Source of the DNA: Atopsyche davidsoni
Taxonomy: Eukaryota > Arthropoda > Insecta > Trichoptera > Hydrobiosidae
Assembly: GCA_022113835.1 (NCBI GenBank)
Contig: JAILWY010000001.1
Span: 16,794,501-16,858,500 of the forward strand
Direction: 5' to 3'
Length of the DNA: 64,000 bases
Below, piece by piece: positions 1 to 13,925 of this stretch. The translations under genes and the position numbers were made by a program. A model generated the notes under the pieces. It worked only from the letters and a program-made list of their open reading frames with translations, did no database searches and had not been told where the DNA came from. The number at the start of each line of letters is the position of its first letter. Within the stretch, counting starts at the first letter, position 1.

Positions 1-723
1 GTATTGATACCCAAAACTAAAAACTACAGATATCAATATTTTTTTCATACAGAAATTTGATTGTTAAGTATATAAAATATTCGTGATATTGTTTTTTACT
101 CGAATTCAAAAATAATTAAATACATCAGCGAGTGACTCGATGACAATACAGACGAAACAGATGCCCTTATATATTAGTGTTTTGTAAGGATTTTTCTATC
201 CGCTTCATATGCGTGCCATTTAGGTAAATGCACAATGCTCGGCTTGCTCAGCAAGGGCAAGATGCAAACAGTCTAAATAATTGAACATCACATGTATTTT
301 TTTATTTATTAGAGATGTCGTGAAATGTTGAAATTCTCTGTTCTGGAACTTGGGGGTATAGTCGGTATGAGTTGCGGTATTTGAAAATCATCATCCAATT
401 ATTTTGAAATTGAATCTCGTCGAACGTGCGCGCCCTTGTCGGGATGCCGGGGCTTCAACTGGAGCCGCACTAATGACTCCGCGCAGCCTCTTCCTCACTA
501 TCCGCCATCGGCGGTTTTAACATTTATCGATGAAACAACTTATAAATTCACATTGGGTAATACTGCTATGAATTATATATTAATCTGTATTAAATATCAT
601 TAAATCTGAAATGGTCAAAGAACAAGAAGTCCGATGCCGCACCGCGTAAGAGTCTATAAAGAATTTGGTAATTAAGAAATAATCACATGTGTCTAGCTAG
701 GTCTCCTTATTGAATATATTTTT

Positions 724-1020
724 ACTGGTGACCGGTTTCGCCAAACTTTCACGTTTACATTATCAAACGAAGTTTTAAGTCAAAAAGTTTTTAATATTTT
801 TGACAGGGAGTACTTTGGTGACCAGTTTTGCCAACCTTTCACATTGACATTATCAGTTTATTTTATTATTGGATTTTTGTGAATTGATAACCAATAAAAT
901 CAACATATTTTAAATAAAATACTAGAGTGATTTTATCACTTGTTAATTTTTATTGGTGACCGGTTTCCAAAAAAAATTAACATGTAAAAGAATCACTAAA
1001 GTATTTTATTTAAAATATTA
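724..1020. repeat. GGTGACCGG dispersed family, copies in cluster
   Basis: Contains TGGTGACCGGTTTCGCC, a second diverged arm (ggtgaccagttttgcc) and an inverted copy with ttaacatgtaaaag and tcactaaagtattttattt. Partial palindrome, noncoding. Confidence 0.8.
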
Positions 1021-1220
1021 ATTAAAATTAAGTAATAAGACTTTTAGATGATTGATAAGAATCGAAAATAATATCAAACAAAAATTTGCTCACTTTTTTT
1101 AATATATTGACACGTATAATAGAATGTGTTTTTCAATTATTGCTTTCGATTTTATTTTTATCTTTTGAGATCGTGCTGAGTTGTCTGTGTTAAATGAGTT
1201 TGTCATATGTGTAATCTCAC

Positions 1221-1264
1221 ATACTTGCCATTTCCTATCACTGATGATAGGAAATGGCAAGTAT
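1221..1264. repeat. Perfect 20-bp hairpin
   Basis: Arms ATACTTGCCATTTCCTATCA (1221-1240) and its exact complement (1245-1264) around a CTGA loop. No mismatch in 20 pairs. Identity unknown. Confidence 0.95.
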
Positions 1265-1970
1265 AATCTTGCTCGATAGCGATTTAATGTTCATTTCTTT
1301 GGTTAATGCGATTGCTTCGTATAATATTATATTATCTCCAAAAAGATAATATTAAATAAATATTTCCCGCATGAGGCATATTGTATTTTTCAATATAAAT
1401 CATTAATACACTTATGGTGAGAGTAATAATCGATTTCGGTTATTTTTCGTGTATGCGATACATTAAGTCGCGCCAAAAGGGCTATTGATTATAATTTATT
1501 TTATGGCGCCAAAATTGCTTTCTTATCAAAAATCCGTAATAAGTACACAAAAAGAACATAACTCTTCAGCCTCCCTACACCTACGGGCCTATTCTGTTGT
1601 TCAACCCACTCGGTAATAACGAAGATAATTGGATCGCTACAGAATTCGTTATGTGTTCTCATCACAATCACTTGTCGTTACCGCTAATCAATCCAAGCCC
1701 CGAAAAAACTTCTCCAGAATATCGCCGGCCTCTCAGAAGCTCCAATCCGATTCCCTCACCAGCCCTTTTCTTCGATGCATTTATGATTAGTGTCAGTATT
1801 CTTTATTAAAAGTGCTTGATACGTAACAAATTGACACAGCTGCAATAGCTACTAAAACATGCCAATGAGCCTACCTTTCCTCTGCAGCTCACGACACTTC
1901 CAAACCATGTAAATTAACTCTTATCTGAGATAACCTTTAAATAGATTTGCATCGCTTATATAAATATGCA

Positions 1971-1975
<5 letters not shown>

Positions 1976-2003
<28 letters not shown>
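1976..2003 (+). repeat. (TA)n microsatellite
   Basis: About 14 TA units. Confidence 0.9.
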
Positions 2004-2007
<4 letters not shown>

Positions 2008-2559
2008 TTATATTTATACATAAATATTTAAGTTATTTTTTATATTTATGTGTGTGCTTGTATAAAGTACCATTTTATATAAGACACTCGTATTTTTACT
2101 CATTATCTAGGCTATCGATGATGATTTAATACTGTAAGCCGTTGGTCCCCAACCCTGTGCCCGCGGGCGCCATGGCGCCCGCCGACGATTTTACGTGCGC
2201 CCGCCGCTCTCCGACCACAATTAAAAAAATATTTATGTTAAAAAAAAAATATTAAAAAAAAAAAAAAATTTAGTAATCAAAAAATAAATTAATTAAACAG
2301 TGGGCGAAAAATTAGAACGCCATTGGAGTTTGTGGGTTTTGAAAATATTTTCGGTTTAGGACAGGTACCGACGGGCAATAAAATTATTTTTGCCGAGCGT
2401 CGATGGGACAATAATCTTAATTGGATTTACAAATCAGCGTCTGGTTTAGGGCGGCTAGTTACCTGAGCGGGCCAATGTTTATGAAATAAACTTTTAATAT
2501 TCATTATATTTATGCATTTTGAAATAAACAAAATCACACCGACGTACCTTTTGGAGCTT

Positions 2560-3056
2560 AAGGGCCTAGTCTGCATAATCGAGTTTTTTTTATCATTTTC
2601 TAGTTCGTTTTGCGAAAAACCCATTGCACCAATCGAAAAAATTTAAATGCAAAAAGTTTGATACATTCCTTCTTTCGAATAAAATATATTTTTATATCTT
2701 ATAAATTTACTATTAATATGATAAATAAAAAAAATTCCGATTGTAGGAATTTGGAGATTCATCTGGCCCATTTTACAAGAGTCCTAAACATTTAAAAGTT
2801 TTTTTTTTAATTGAAATTAAAAGATTAAATATAAACCATGTGCGCCATATTATTTTAAAAATTAAAAAAAAAAAAAATCATTAACAAACTTTGGTCTTGA
2901 AAAGTCGTCATTTTATCCAATTTTTCAACATGTTCAAGATTTTATTTTACCCTTAAAATGGACGTTAATTAAATAATAAAAAATAGATAAATATAATTTA
3001 TAGTTTTTTCTCTGTAAAAAAATCAACTTTCGATATAGCAAAATAAAGTGACAATT
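2560..3056 (+). repeat. Dispersed repeat, copy 1 (paralogue at 6637-7075)
   Basis: Shares an ordered series of blocks with 6637-7075: aagggcc near the start, ACACCAATC/GCACCAATC, tttggagat, cctaa(g/a)catttaa, gtcatcattttatc, GGACGTTAAT and tctgtaaaaaaatc. Diverged, with many small indels. No coding capacity. Confidence 0.75.
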
Positions 3057-3156
3057 AAATTAATCAAATGTCCAACTAGGTGTGCCACAAGTTTCTGGTT
3101 TTTTTTTATCAATGAAAAGTGGATAATTTCAAAAAAAATACTATAATAAAAATAGT

Positions 3157-3300
3157 TTATTCAAAGTATCGTCCCTCGCTAGCTACACATTTTTGCCATG
3201 TCTCTGTCAGTACACGAATACCGTGACAATAAAATGACCGTCGGACCGAAACCATTCATCCCACCAATTTTACACTTTTTGGCCAAGTGTAGCCCAGCCA
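3157..3300 (-). pseudogene. Mariner transposase C-terminal remnant nested in the hAT element
   Basis: On the minus strand, 3235 down to 3157 reads HGIRVLTETWQKCV then ASEGRYFE and a stop, the standard C-terminal end of mariner transposases. Just upstream, WDEWFRSDGHFI is in another frame, indicating a frameshift. The sequence past the stop (near 3070-3110) has an AGGTGTGCCACAAGTTTCTG end-like motif. Confidence 0.65.
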
Positions 3301-3404
3301 ATCCATAATATATTATAAAAAAAAATTATTGCGTTTAATATGTAGTAAGCGCCATCTATATGTGAAAGCCAAAAACTTAGTAGCGCTTCTAGAAAATCTA
3401 TTTT

Positions 3405-3406
<2 letters not shown>

Positions 3407-3471
<65 letters not shown>
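3407..3471 (+). repeat. 65-nt poly(T) run
   Basis: Uninterrupted T run, interrupted only by one C just before it, inside the hAT element. The length is likely variable or uncertain in assembly. Confidence 0.95.
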
Positions 3472-3473
<2 letters not shown>

Positions 3474-5240
3474 CTGGGCTTTGGAACTACTTTCGGGAGC
3501 AGAAAAATACCTTGAAAAAATAAATGGCGCCCGCCGCCCGACCGGCGGGCGCCATTTGTGCTCTTGGGTCCTAAAAGGTTGGGGACCCGTGCTGTAAGCG
3601 ATATTTTATCTAATCGCTTCTCATTCTCTTAGGGTGATCAATAATATCACTTTGACCGGGGTAAGTCTGCTTATTTAATTCATAGTTAACACTTTTACGC
3701 GACGTTTGTTATTAATAACATATTACTATTCTAGGATATGCTATTATAATATTACCATCTCACCGGGCTAATACACAATACGCGGTTCGTCGGGGAGATT
3801 AGTTCACTCCCACCCTCTTAAGGTGCTGCTCTCAAACCTGACAGGGAAAGGAAGGACGGTTGGAGTTTTTATGATCACTAATAGATCTAATTTTTTTAAA
3901 TTAATTGTTTTACCGTTGATGATGTTAAATCACTATTCTGACCATATTTTTTAAAAAATTGTGAACTATGGCAGCCAAACCATCATTATTTTAAAAATAT
4001 TGCTCAACAACGAACACGCGTGGTTTTTTCATCTAACGGTCTATTTTTAATAACCATGAACTGTCACGCATTCACGTATATCTTGCATGAATTTTGAGAC
4101 CCTTTATAAATATTATTTATTTAGCCTTTTAAACGAGTTATTTGAACAAATTTTTTTTTCTTCATAATTTGTTCAAATTGTGAGTTCTTTCGGAAGACCC
4201 CTTCAAGCAACCATTGTTCGGTATATCACGTTGACAGGAGCTAAATGAACCTTTACCTAACCCCCAAACAATAGGTGTATCGAAGGTTTTTGCTATTAAA
4301 TCCTTGGTTTCCTTCACCGGGGAACTGCTATGAAACATCTCAACAACAAGCCTCCTAATCAAGCATCTATTATACCTCATATTTCGCTGAAGCCATCAAC
4401 GCGGCCATTACTCATTTGCTTAGTTCTGAAGCTTTGTGCCTTAATTTCCCCGGATATTTTATTTGTTTCCGGAAGGGCGGGTTTTTGAGGCACCACTTCC
4501 GGTGGGCGAGGCACGGCGCGCGGGCGGCCATGATGTTTCCGCCCCAATGATTCTCGGAAGCATTTTTCATCGTTGCTTGTCAGCTGCTCTCTCCGGCGCA
4601 GGGCGGCGCGCAAGCTGCCTGGGTGATGCGGAATATTCTTTAAGACCTAATGCCGCTCGGGACTAGATTTTGCATGTTATGACTGTGTCTCTCGTTTCTG
4701 GAACTGATTTATAGCATTTTTTACTAAGTTACTCTTAAAAAAGGTTCGGTTACATCAATTTAATATTTTTTATGGTGTAATTTATGATTAGCTACATCTT
4801 GTTTGGTCTAATGTAAAAAGTTATTTTTTTGTTTTACGGCACCTTGTAATAATTTCACGTTCAGAATATCATTATCATGGCTACATCCTTCTAGGATATA
4901 AATAAACGTACACTAACATTATTCATACACCCACGCTGAACATCTTATAAATTTAATTCACATGTTATGACAATAGTTGTTATTTGTTAGGAATATAAAT
5001 TTTAATTTATTTGCTATCGAATTGTTTTTTGAAAATTAATTTTAAATCTTACGTTGATAAATAACAACTATTTTAAAATAAACTCATAAAATTCAAATAT
5101 GACTTTCAAACAGTGGAAGTATAAGTGCGTTTTATTTTTTTATCACTATGGTAGTCTATATACACTATCACTAATTTAAAATATGCAGTCAGTACAAATA
5201 AAGCTCTCAAAAGTGTGTAATTATTAATAAATATATATAT

Positions 5241-5385
5241 TCAATATTTTTGAAAGAGATAACATTGTTAAATTCCATTTTGATATTTTGAATAAAATAC
5301 TTTAGTGATTTTTCCACATGTTAAAGTTTATTGGTGACCGGTTTCGCTGACCTTTCACGTTTGCATTATCGAACGAAGTTTTAAT
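5241..5385 (+). repeat. GGTGACCGG dispersed family, single arm
   Basis: tcaatatttttgaaag, then aattccattttgatatttt, gtgatttttccacatgtta, TTGGTGACCGGTTTCGC and ttatcgaacgaagtttta. This is the full arm order of the family. Confidence 0.85.
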
Positions 5386-6636
5386 ACTTATACAATTTGT
5401 AAAGTTAATTAATAAAAGTTAGTTAGTTAATAAAATTTAATCACTCTTATAATCAAATAAATGGTTTTTCTATGTAGTCAACTAACATTATTTTTTTAAA
5501 TATTAACCAACCTTTAGTTGCGTTCCAAAAATAGTTGTTCAAAGATAATAATCTAATTGCATTAATAGAACAAACAAATTAATATATATTTATTTTATTT
5601 TTTTGTTTGTTATTAAAATGATTTTATACCGTAAATTATTAATATTAAATTTTTCAGGCAGTTCATTTCATTATTAATAAAAATTCTTTAAATTCACCCT
5701 AAGTGGCCATCAAAGAAAACATTTTTCAAATGTAAAAAAGGCTGTTGTATTTTTCTTGTACATTTCGGGCACGGCACGTTTTCGGGTTTGAACGCCAGAG
5801 AAATTTTTTCTCGGCAAGAAATGGCTTTATTCTTCTGTCAATCAGTCTTAGAAGCATTCTCTGAAAGCAGAACCAAAAATTGGCTATAATCCCTTCGTTA
5901 CCCGCGCCCACCGTAAAGCATGAACGTTTCATAAAGTTGCAATAAAATAAGATCGTAAAGCGACCGGCGTAAAATCATTTACTGTTATTGCAGTTCTCGT
6001 TGGCCGGGAAAAAACTTGGACCCTAGAAACTTTGCTCCATCCCATCGAGGGAGTTTAACGGCAAATTTAAAACGACGCCTTTAATGCCTTTATTTTGTCT
6101 TCTACAGTTTAAATGTCGTGTCATGCAAATTATTTTGATTTCGCTGTGCTTTAACGCTCCCAGCGACCTCCGTCCCCCGACAGTTTAATGATACTCATCT
6201 GGAGTGCTTAACGCTCCCTGCCCTTGTTTGCTTCTTTAATGCGTAGTTTTATCTCGACGGTGAACGCTGGCACGCTTCTCCCTTCCACGTCCAGACCTGG
6301 CGGCGTCATTCAACGTGGCTTTCGATTTCATGCACTGCCGCAAGACTCCATAGTTAAGTCCGACACCATCAGATAAATTTATACAATATATTTAAATATT
6401 TATTCTTCTTTCATTCAAGTACTTAATTAAAGAAATTAATGAAAATGGAGAAAAAAAATTAATTTCCTAACAAATAAATGCTGTAAACTACGTGAAATAA
6501 TTTTGGCCACTCACTGAATTTAATATAGCTCGCCAATTGTAAAATTTAAAAATAAAACAGATAAGCTATGAAACTAAAAGAATTACAAATTAATTCAAAT
6601 TTATTTAATGAAGCTCAAAACCAATCTAAACTGTCA

Positions 6637-7075
6637 AGGGCCCTGTCTCCATAATCCATGTGTTATAAAAATATGTTGTGAAAAATCTACTACACCAATC
6701 AAAAAAATTTCAATGTATAAAATGAGATACATTACTTTTTTTACTGTGTTTTTAAAATATGTGTTTCCCGAGTGAAGTTTAGGCATTTTGGAGATCATAA
6801 AAAATCACGGCCCAAGAACCCTAAGCATTTAAGAGATCTTTTTTTTAATTGGGATAAAATTATTACATATAAATTTATCGCATAGGATGAGTTTAATTTT
6901 TTTTTTAAAAACTTTAACAATCTTTGAATTGAAAGTCATCATTTTATCTAATTTTTCAAAAACTTCATGGCTTTATTTTAACTAAGAGGACGTTAATCAA
7001 ATATTTTGTTATAATTTATAATTTTTTTAATATTCTGTAAAAAAATCCACTTTCGATAAAGAAAAAAAGGGACCA
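6637..7075 (+). repeat. Dispersed repeat, copy 2 (paralogue at 2560-3056)
   Basis: Same block order as copy 1 without the hAT ends. It shows that the interior of the hAT element is an independent repeat family or a fragment of another copy. Confidence 0.75.
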
Positions 7076-7618
7076 AACCTTGCAGGCAAAAATAACCACT
7101 CTATTGTCAGGTCGTAGATGAACACCGAGCCGGGATATCGTCTTATTTTCCATAATTATTGAAAATCATTTATGGCTTATTTTTCTTTCTTTCTTTTCTT
7201 AATTGCAATATTTTAACTTAAATATTGGTCCAAATGCAAGAATGATTTCTAATTCAATGTGCCATTTTTTGATATGAATTAAAACATTAGCGATATCTTT
7301 TGTCGTATTTTACGGGAATTTCTGAAGAGAGAGTCCTTAATATCTCAGCAATCTCATAATTCTAGAAAATGTTACTGCGCCTACAATAAACTGGCTGGTC
7401 AGAAATGCATAGAGCCATTACTCTGTAGTTTAAGTTTTCCGTTATTTATAAAATCTTAAACGCTTACAACCAGCAATAGCAAGAATGAATATTTATGAAC
7501 GTCCAATACTAACTTCATGGCTGGTTTGAAAAATATCAAAAATTCAAATGTAATTCAACTTTGCGCTTTGTTTGGAAAGAAGAGTTTTAAGCGTAAAATA
7601 TAAAAGTAGAAATATTTA

Positions 7619-7640
7619 AAAAAAAAAAAAAAAAAAAAAA
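7619..7640 (+). repeat. Poly(A) tract, about 22 nt
   Basis: Uninterrupted A run in AT-rich DNA; no retroposon body identified upstream. Confidence 0.9.
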
Positions 7641-10600
7641 ACACGGAAAAGGTGAGACATAATATGTTCGGTAAGATATAAAATTTTCTCTTTTTTGCTG
7701 GCCATAAGTAAGTATTTTGTTAATAATACAATAAATTACTTTTTTTATAAATGCCTTGTAAAATATCATTGCTATAAAAGTAAATATAAATAAATTATTC
7801 TTGTTTCCAATGTATGAAAATATTTGACAGCTATTTAACTCAGTTTAACAATTAACAAATTATCTCTCCTCCATTATTAATCACGGATACTTAGTATAGA
7901 AAACAAGTTATAATAAAGGTAGCTGTCAAATCCACTTATAAAATAGAGCTACTTTAGTTAGTATTCATTAAAATATGAATGGTAACGTTTTGTCTGTAAA
8001 CGTTAGTTTGTTCAATCGCTGTATTGATTGGCTTATCAAAAGAACCATCGCACTTTTTACATTGAAGACCCACAAAACCAAACCGGAAATAAAAAACCGG
8101 TTTGTCACTCGTTTGCAAGTTAAAACACCATAAAATCACGTCAAGCTTTGGCTGTAAACGATTTGCGCAAACATGGCCGATCGATCACCTATTTTTTTGT
8201 ATACCTATTTACTTATCAGTGTTTATTCTGCTGTCTAGTATTTTCATTTTTGTATCAGACCGTGTCTGATTATTTTAGTAACATTTTTATATTTATAAAC
8301 TTTATTTTTATTTGCTATAGACTTTTTGCTTTCTATTTCAACTCCAAAAATTAATCGTTATATTTGGCATAAAATTATATGTTTATTTCATTTCAGTGTT
8401 TTCTTTTCATATAATCCGTCACAGTAAGGCTTATTTTTAATAGTCCATATTTAAGTTAACGTATTTATCTAAAGTGGCATTTTTAATATCGTTTTATAGA
8501 TAAACGTTAACTAGTAAATAATGAAATTTACGTTAAAATAACGCCCATAATCTGGTTTACTTACAGAGCTTAGGACATATTAATTTAAATTAATTTAAGC
8601 ATAGGACATATTCACATGCAAATATAAGCCTGTGATTATATCTAACCACGCACTATAAATCATACATTCACGAAAATATTAATTTAGTTTATAAATCATT
8701 AAGGTAAAAATTATGACATCAAAATATTTTTTTCATTGAAAGACTAAAACAATGTATTTATATTTAAAAAGCGGCATACTCAAATACATATTTATCGATT
8801 TAAACGAACCTTGTGTATCGACTACTTATTTTTATACCTAATGAGCAAGAGCTTTCACGACAGTCCTCGGTAAACGCGAGCTGCTCGCGCGACCGGAGAG
8901 TGATTTACGGTCGCGCTATCAAAACACATCCCTAAACGAAGACACGTATTGTGAAATCCTGCGAAATGACGCTTGAAAATGCTTTTTACGCATTAAAATT
9001 TAGTTAGTTCGGTGCAAACACCAGCGACCCGTGGACACGTAAGTCGGTGCCACATTTTTCATCGCCGATGTCCAAAATGTCGTGGACAATAATTGCGGAA
9101 AAGACAAATGCGTTAGCAACTCCCCTGGCCTGGTCATTAAATCCATTCATCAATGTCCTCCGCCGATTGCCGCCAGACATTTGTCTGCTTTGTGTTTTGT
9201 CCGACGCTCCACTAGACGGACCTCTCGCATTGCGGAATAAATAAATATACGGTCACAAATACAAATACATAACACAGATTTTTTTTTTAAAGGTATTAAC
9301 ATTAAGGGACTTCTGTAATAAAACGAGTATGTAATTATTTTATTATAATAAAAGTGACGGTTGATTAAAAACGTATATATTAAAAATGTATGTATATTTC
9401 GTCAAAAAAATTAACTGAACAAATATTAGCTGCAATGTTCAACAGTAGCAAATTCATCAAAGCGATGTGTATTTATATATAACCACAGAAGCATCTGTTT
9501 TGTCGATCACGTATGCTGATACATCACGATAACTGATGTATGAAAATTCATTTCAGTTGAACCTTTTGCGATAAATCTTCAAAATTTTAGGCCATCCGTA
9601 ATTTAAACAATAGTTTGTTTAATTTATTCAAATTAATATTTTTTTCATGAAACGATATAATCAATCAATTTAATATGTTTTTAAATTTCTGTATTTAAAA
9701 CTCTAATATTATTAAAAATATTTTTTGTATGTAAGAAAATGATTGTACTATTACTGGTAAAATTTAGAAATTGCGTGAAGTTTTCATACTTTTCAGAGAA
9801 TTCCAGTTTTTGAAACATTTTAAATAACATCTTTGTCATAAACTGGTTTTTATCACTCCATTTCAGACTTTTTTTGCTTTCGTGAGAGTTTTTCATCCTT
9901 TACCTTCCCCCCGAAAGCATTTTGGTAACTTTAAATATAAAGTTGCCATCCCTTGTATAAATATTCTCACCAACTCTCTGTCTCCAACTACATCATTGAA
10001 TTAATTGTTAATTCAAAACTATACCAGTTTAGTGTACCCAATACATTTCACTAAACTTCAACATTGACATCTGAGATGTCATTTTATATTTATGTGCTTT
10101 AAATTGTATTATCTTCAGATTGTCAGTTAAATATTCTTTAAATATTTTAAAAATAACTTTCTTGTTTTAATTTTCATTTGTTTTATTTTTTAGTTTTGGA
10201 GTCCAAACACTACATAATATTTTATTAGTAGAATGTAAGTTAGCTCAATTTTTTTTAATTTTATAAAAATAATCCTTTTACGTTAGTGTTACGTTTAAAT
10301 ATTAAATTAATTCTCCTTGTTCCCACTGCTGCTTATTTCATCATTACAATATAATTTTCAATGTAAATAATACGAATGTTATAAATCACCTTGGATCAAA
10401 TCTTAAAAGTAGAAATCCAACAAAGATTATTATGGGATATTCGTTGCAACAAGCATCGATCCAAAGGTTTTAGGAGGGTAAATTAACATGAACAGATATT
10501 ATTTTTATATAAAGATATTTATGCTGGATAAAAACAACATTTTTCACTTCTATGAACTCTGCGCTAATTAAATGCTTGTATTTTTTAGCGATGAGATATT

Positions 10601-11358
10601 TTATTATTTTTAATTATTTCTAAAATAAACATTTATAATTCTGCCTCGATTCGCCCGACGCGGCCATATTTTTTCGGCGTTCCGCCAACTCGTCACACCA
10701 AATCCAGCATTAGCGGCAGATTGACGGGCGCTGTCACCTCGAAAGCATTTTGACAGCATCCTCCGCCACCAAATAATTCACGAACCGAGGGAATGCTAAC
10801 TTTTAATGATTCAGAAGCTACTCACTTTATTTTGCATTAACTTATTGTTAAAAAAAGTTAAAGGTTGAATCGGAAATAACTTATTCGTGTTCTTCCGCAG
10901 GTGGACTCTTCGACACTAAGAGATGTCTGCTTGGCGTAAAAGAATTGATAACAGAACATTAATCCAAAGTTTTTTTGGTTCTGAAAACATTTATTTCCTA
11001 GGGTTCTTCATCAATTTTTTTTTTAATTTCCACTCTTAAAAAAATCACCATAACTATTCTGAAATTGTCATTAGCTTTTAGGTCAAATATCTACATAAAG
11101 TAATGTAATGTTGGTCATTTATCTTAAATAAAGCTTTTGTTCTTGGCCAACTGTAAAAATTTTCATATTCATTATAATACCATTTTATATAGACAAATAA
11201 TACAAACTTTAAGCCAGTATTGACATGGAACCCATACTTACAATATATTTTTAAATAGTTCTTTATTAACAATGAAATCATGACTTAAAAACCATTGATA
11301 TTATATTTTTTTTAAACATATTAAAACTATAGTAAATAAAATTCTAATGGTATAATAT

Positions 11359-11515
11359 TTTCAATATTTTTGAAAGAAAGAACTTGGTGGAATTCCATTT
11401 AAATATATAAAATATTTTTTGGTGACTCCTCACTCATTAGACTATGTTAGAAAATGTAAAAAAAATAACATGTTAAATCACAAAAACATATTTTATTAAA
11501 AATATTCTAATGATA
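11359..11515 (+). repeat. GGTGACCGG dispersed family, degenerate copy
   Basis: ttcaatatttttgaaagaaa, ggtggaattccattt and ttggtgac on one side, then acatgttaaatcacaaaaac in inverted sense. Shortened centre. Confidence 0.65.
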
Positions 11516-13494
11516 TAAATTGGAAACATCAAATTATAATCAAGCATACTAGAACAAAGAAATAAATGTATATTGTAAAGTCGCCTAAATAAATTTTTCA
11601 AAAAGAAATCAACTATCTGAATTCCAAAACTGATTTAAACACTTTACAGTTATCCAATATCTGTTTATTCAGAATAATAATGCTTATTTAAAACTTCTAA
11701 TGTAGACTTCTATGTGTAAGTCAGTGAATGTTTGTACTTAAAAATTTATTAAAATCATTTTATGTATCCTTAGCTTTAAATAACACAGCTTCTTCTCTAT
11801 CTTTTCGGTATCAATAAATGAAAAAGTTATTCGTGTATTATGCGCATTTTAATTTTATTTTCTTATCAATGGACTTTTGCGTTGTTTAATTTCAATTACC
11901 TTTTCTATCGGAGGTTTTCTGTAACCGGGCGAATACCAACGACGTAACGATTTGGGCGCAATTGCTATTTATTTTTTATTCCATTTTTTTTTTTTAAATG
12001 GATATTAAAAATTAAAAATATTAGATCCAGTATGATCTCCCATAAGATGGGTGAAAACTTTAAGTTTGATTAAGAACATATATTTGATATATACATTAAT
12101 ATTTATGAAACTATTTGCTAGTGTTTTTTACTTATATCTCGTCTCGAATTTCAACTCAATTTTAAAAAATTTGTTCTGGAAATGAACAAAGGCATTCATG
12201 TTTTATTTCACCAAAAGGCAATTTAATAAGGAAAATTGGTTTTAAATTCCGAAAGGCCATTAAATATTAACTCATATTCTTTCAGGCGATGTTTTATATT
12301 GACACATCCATTTTCAGGGTCTCCGTCCATCATTTTTACACGTTTTTTTATTATTATTATAAAGTAATAAGTCTGCATATTTTTGTTTCGTTATTTTTCA
12401 TTTTCCTTAATAGGAGCTTATGAAAATTAATTCTATGTACGCAATAAATCATTTTGGTTTCATGAAAATTACACCTTCATAAAAATTTATGATATTTCTT
12501 TAAATACCATTACTTTGTCAGCTAAAAGAAGATATATTATTTTGGTGAGGTTATTTTTTAAAACATCGTATTTTTAAATTGATAGATTTGTTATTAAATT
12601 TTCAGACAATTAAATAATAAAGCATCTTTTATAATTTACCTTTATAAACAAAACTGACTACCTTAAAATAAAAACAAAACCATGAGTGGTTAATCTCGTC
12701 GTCTGATAGTTTGCACGCTTGCTTCTCGATAGTTGTCCACAATTAGGGTGGAATGATAATCTTTTTTCAATTTGGTGAAAATTATTCATTGTTTCCTCTT
12801 TAAATTGAATTTTTTTTGGTAGAAAACTTCATGTGGTTTATTTTTATGTACAAGTGTCGAAGATGCATAAATCAGAAGAAATATCTGTTCCATCCGTATA
12901 ATCGAACTTCCGAGAACTTCCTCGATTTCAAGATTCTTCTGGATATTTTTCGTTACTTTCAGTGCCATAAACTTACTTTTAAAAACTTATACTTTGAACA
13001 GCATAACATCCTGATTGTGTATTGCTCGGTAGTAGTTTCTGCGGGTATTATATTTATCAATTAATAAAAAACATCTTTTTTAAATTTCAAAAATATATAT
13101 ATATATTAATAGTTTCCTGAACCGATTATGTTAGAGAAGTTGAGGAAGTAGGATTCTGTATATTTTTACTATATTTCCAATCTTTGTGTAATCTTCTTGA
13201 TGTTTTGCATCAAATGTATAAGTTGTCACAAGCTTTGACTACCTTGTCGCATAGAAACTGCCTGAAATAGAAACTCATCAAATTTTTATGACGGTTAATG
13301 AACAGAATTTTATATAATTGTTGAATACTGTATTACTCTTTTAAATCACTTTCAATCAATTTCTTTGCCATATCACTTCGTATCGATTCTAAAAAGACTT
13401 TAACCGAAACTCGTGGGTATATCTTCAATTTAAAAAAAAAAATTATATAATTCAACACAAGATTTACACAGATATATTTTTCTATCAAACTCAG

Positions 13495-13925
13495 TATAAT
13501 ATTTTTGAGTAAAATACTTGAGTGATTTTCCACATGTTCTAAACTAAATCTAAATTGACTTTACATGTAAAAGTTGCATGGAATCAATCAAAAAGACGTG
13601 GACACAACTTATTTTTTTTTTAATTCAGTCACTTATAGTATATAACTAGTATTCAATACTTTTGACAAAGAGTATATGGTGAGATTCCATTTTAATATTT
13701 TAAATTAAAAACTTTTGCAATTTTTCCACATCTTTATTTTTATCGATGACTTCGTTTGATAATGCCAAAACCGTTGACAAAACCGGTCACCAATAAAATT
13801 AAAATCACAAAAGTATTTATTATATTTTAAATAAGTAAAATACTTGAGTGATTTTTCTACATATAGATTTTTATTGGTAACTGGTTTTGCTAACCATTCG
13901 CGTTTGCATTATCAAACTGAGCTCA
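13495..13925. repeat. GGTGACCGG dispersed family, two inverted arms plus extra arm
   Basis: Contains taaaatacttgagtgatttt (13511 and again 13836), an inverted ccggtcaccaataaaatt and a forward ggtaactggttttgcta. At least two copies have inserted or rearranged. Confidence 0.8.

Larger units (their letters stand above)
1..2131. other. AT-rich region without a recognisable gene
   Basis: Holds the dispersed-family cluster (724-1020), the perfect hairpin (1221-1264) and a TA microsatellite. A GC-richer patch at 425-520 has no coding pattern I can name. Confidence 0.6.
2140..3591. mobile_element. hAT-type non-autonomous element, 1,452 bp
   Basis: Perfect 8-bp target-site duplication CTGTAAGC at 2132-2139 and 3592-3599. 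Ends are inverted (CGTTGGTCCCCAACC and, read inward from the other end, CACGGGTCCCCAACC), with GGCGCCCGCC motifs near both ends. An 8-bp duplication and a GTCCCCAACC-type end fit hAT transposons. No hAT transposase is present. The interior holds a mariner remnant, a block shared with 6637-7075 and a 65-T run. Confidence 0.88.

Noticed and set aside
3329..3523. Poly-Phe open frame
   Set aside because: It is a translation of the 65-T run.
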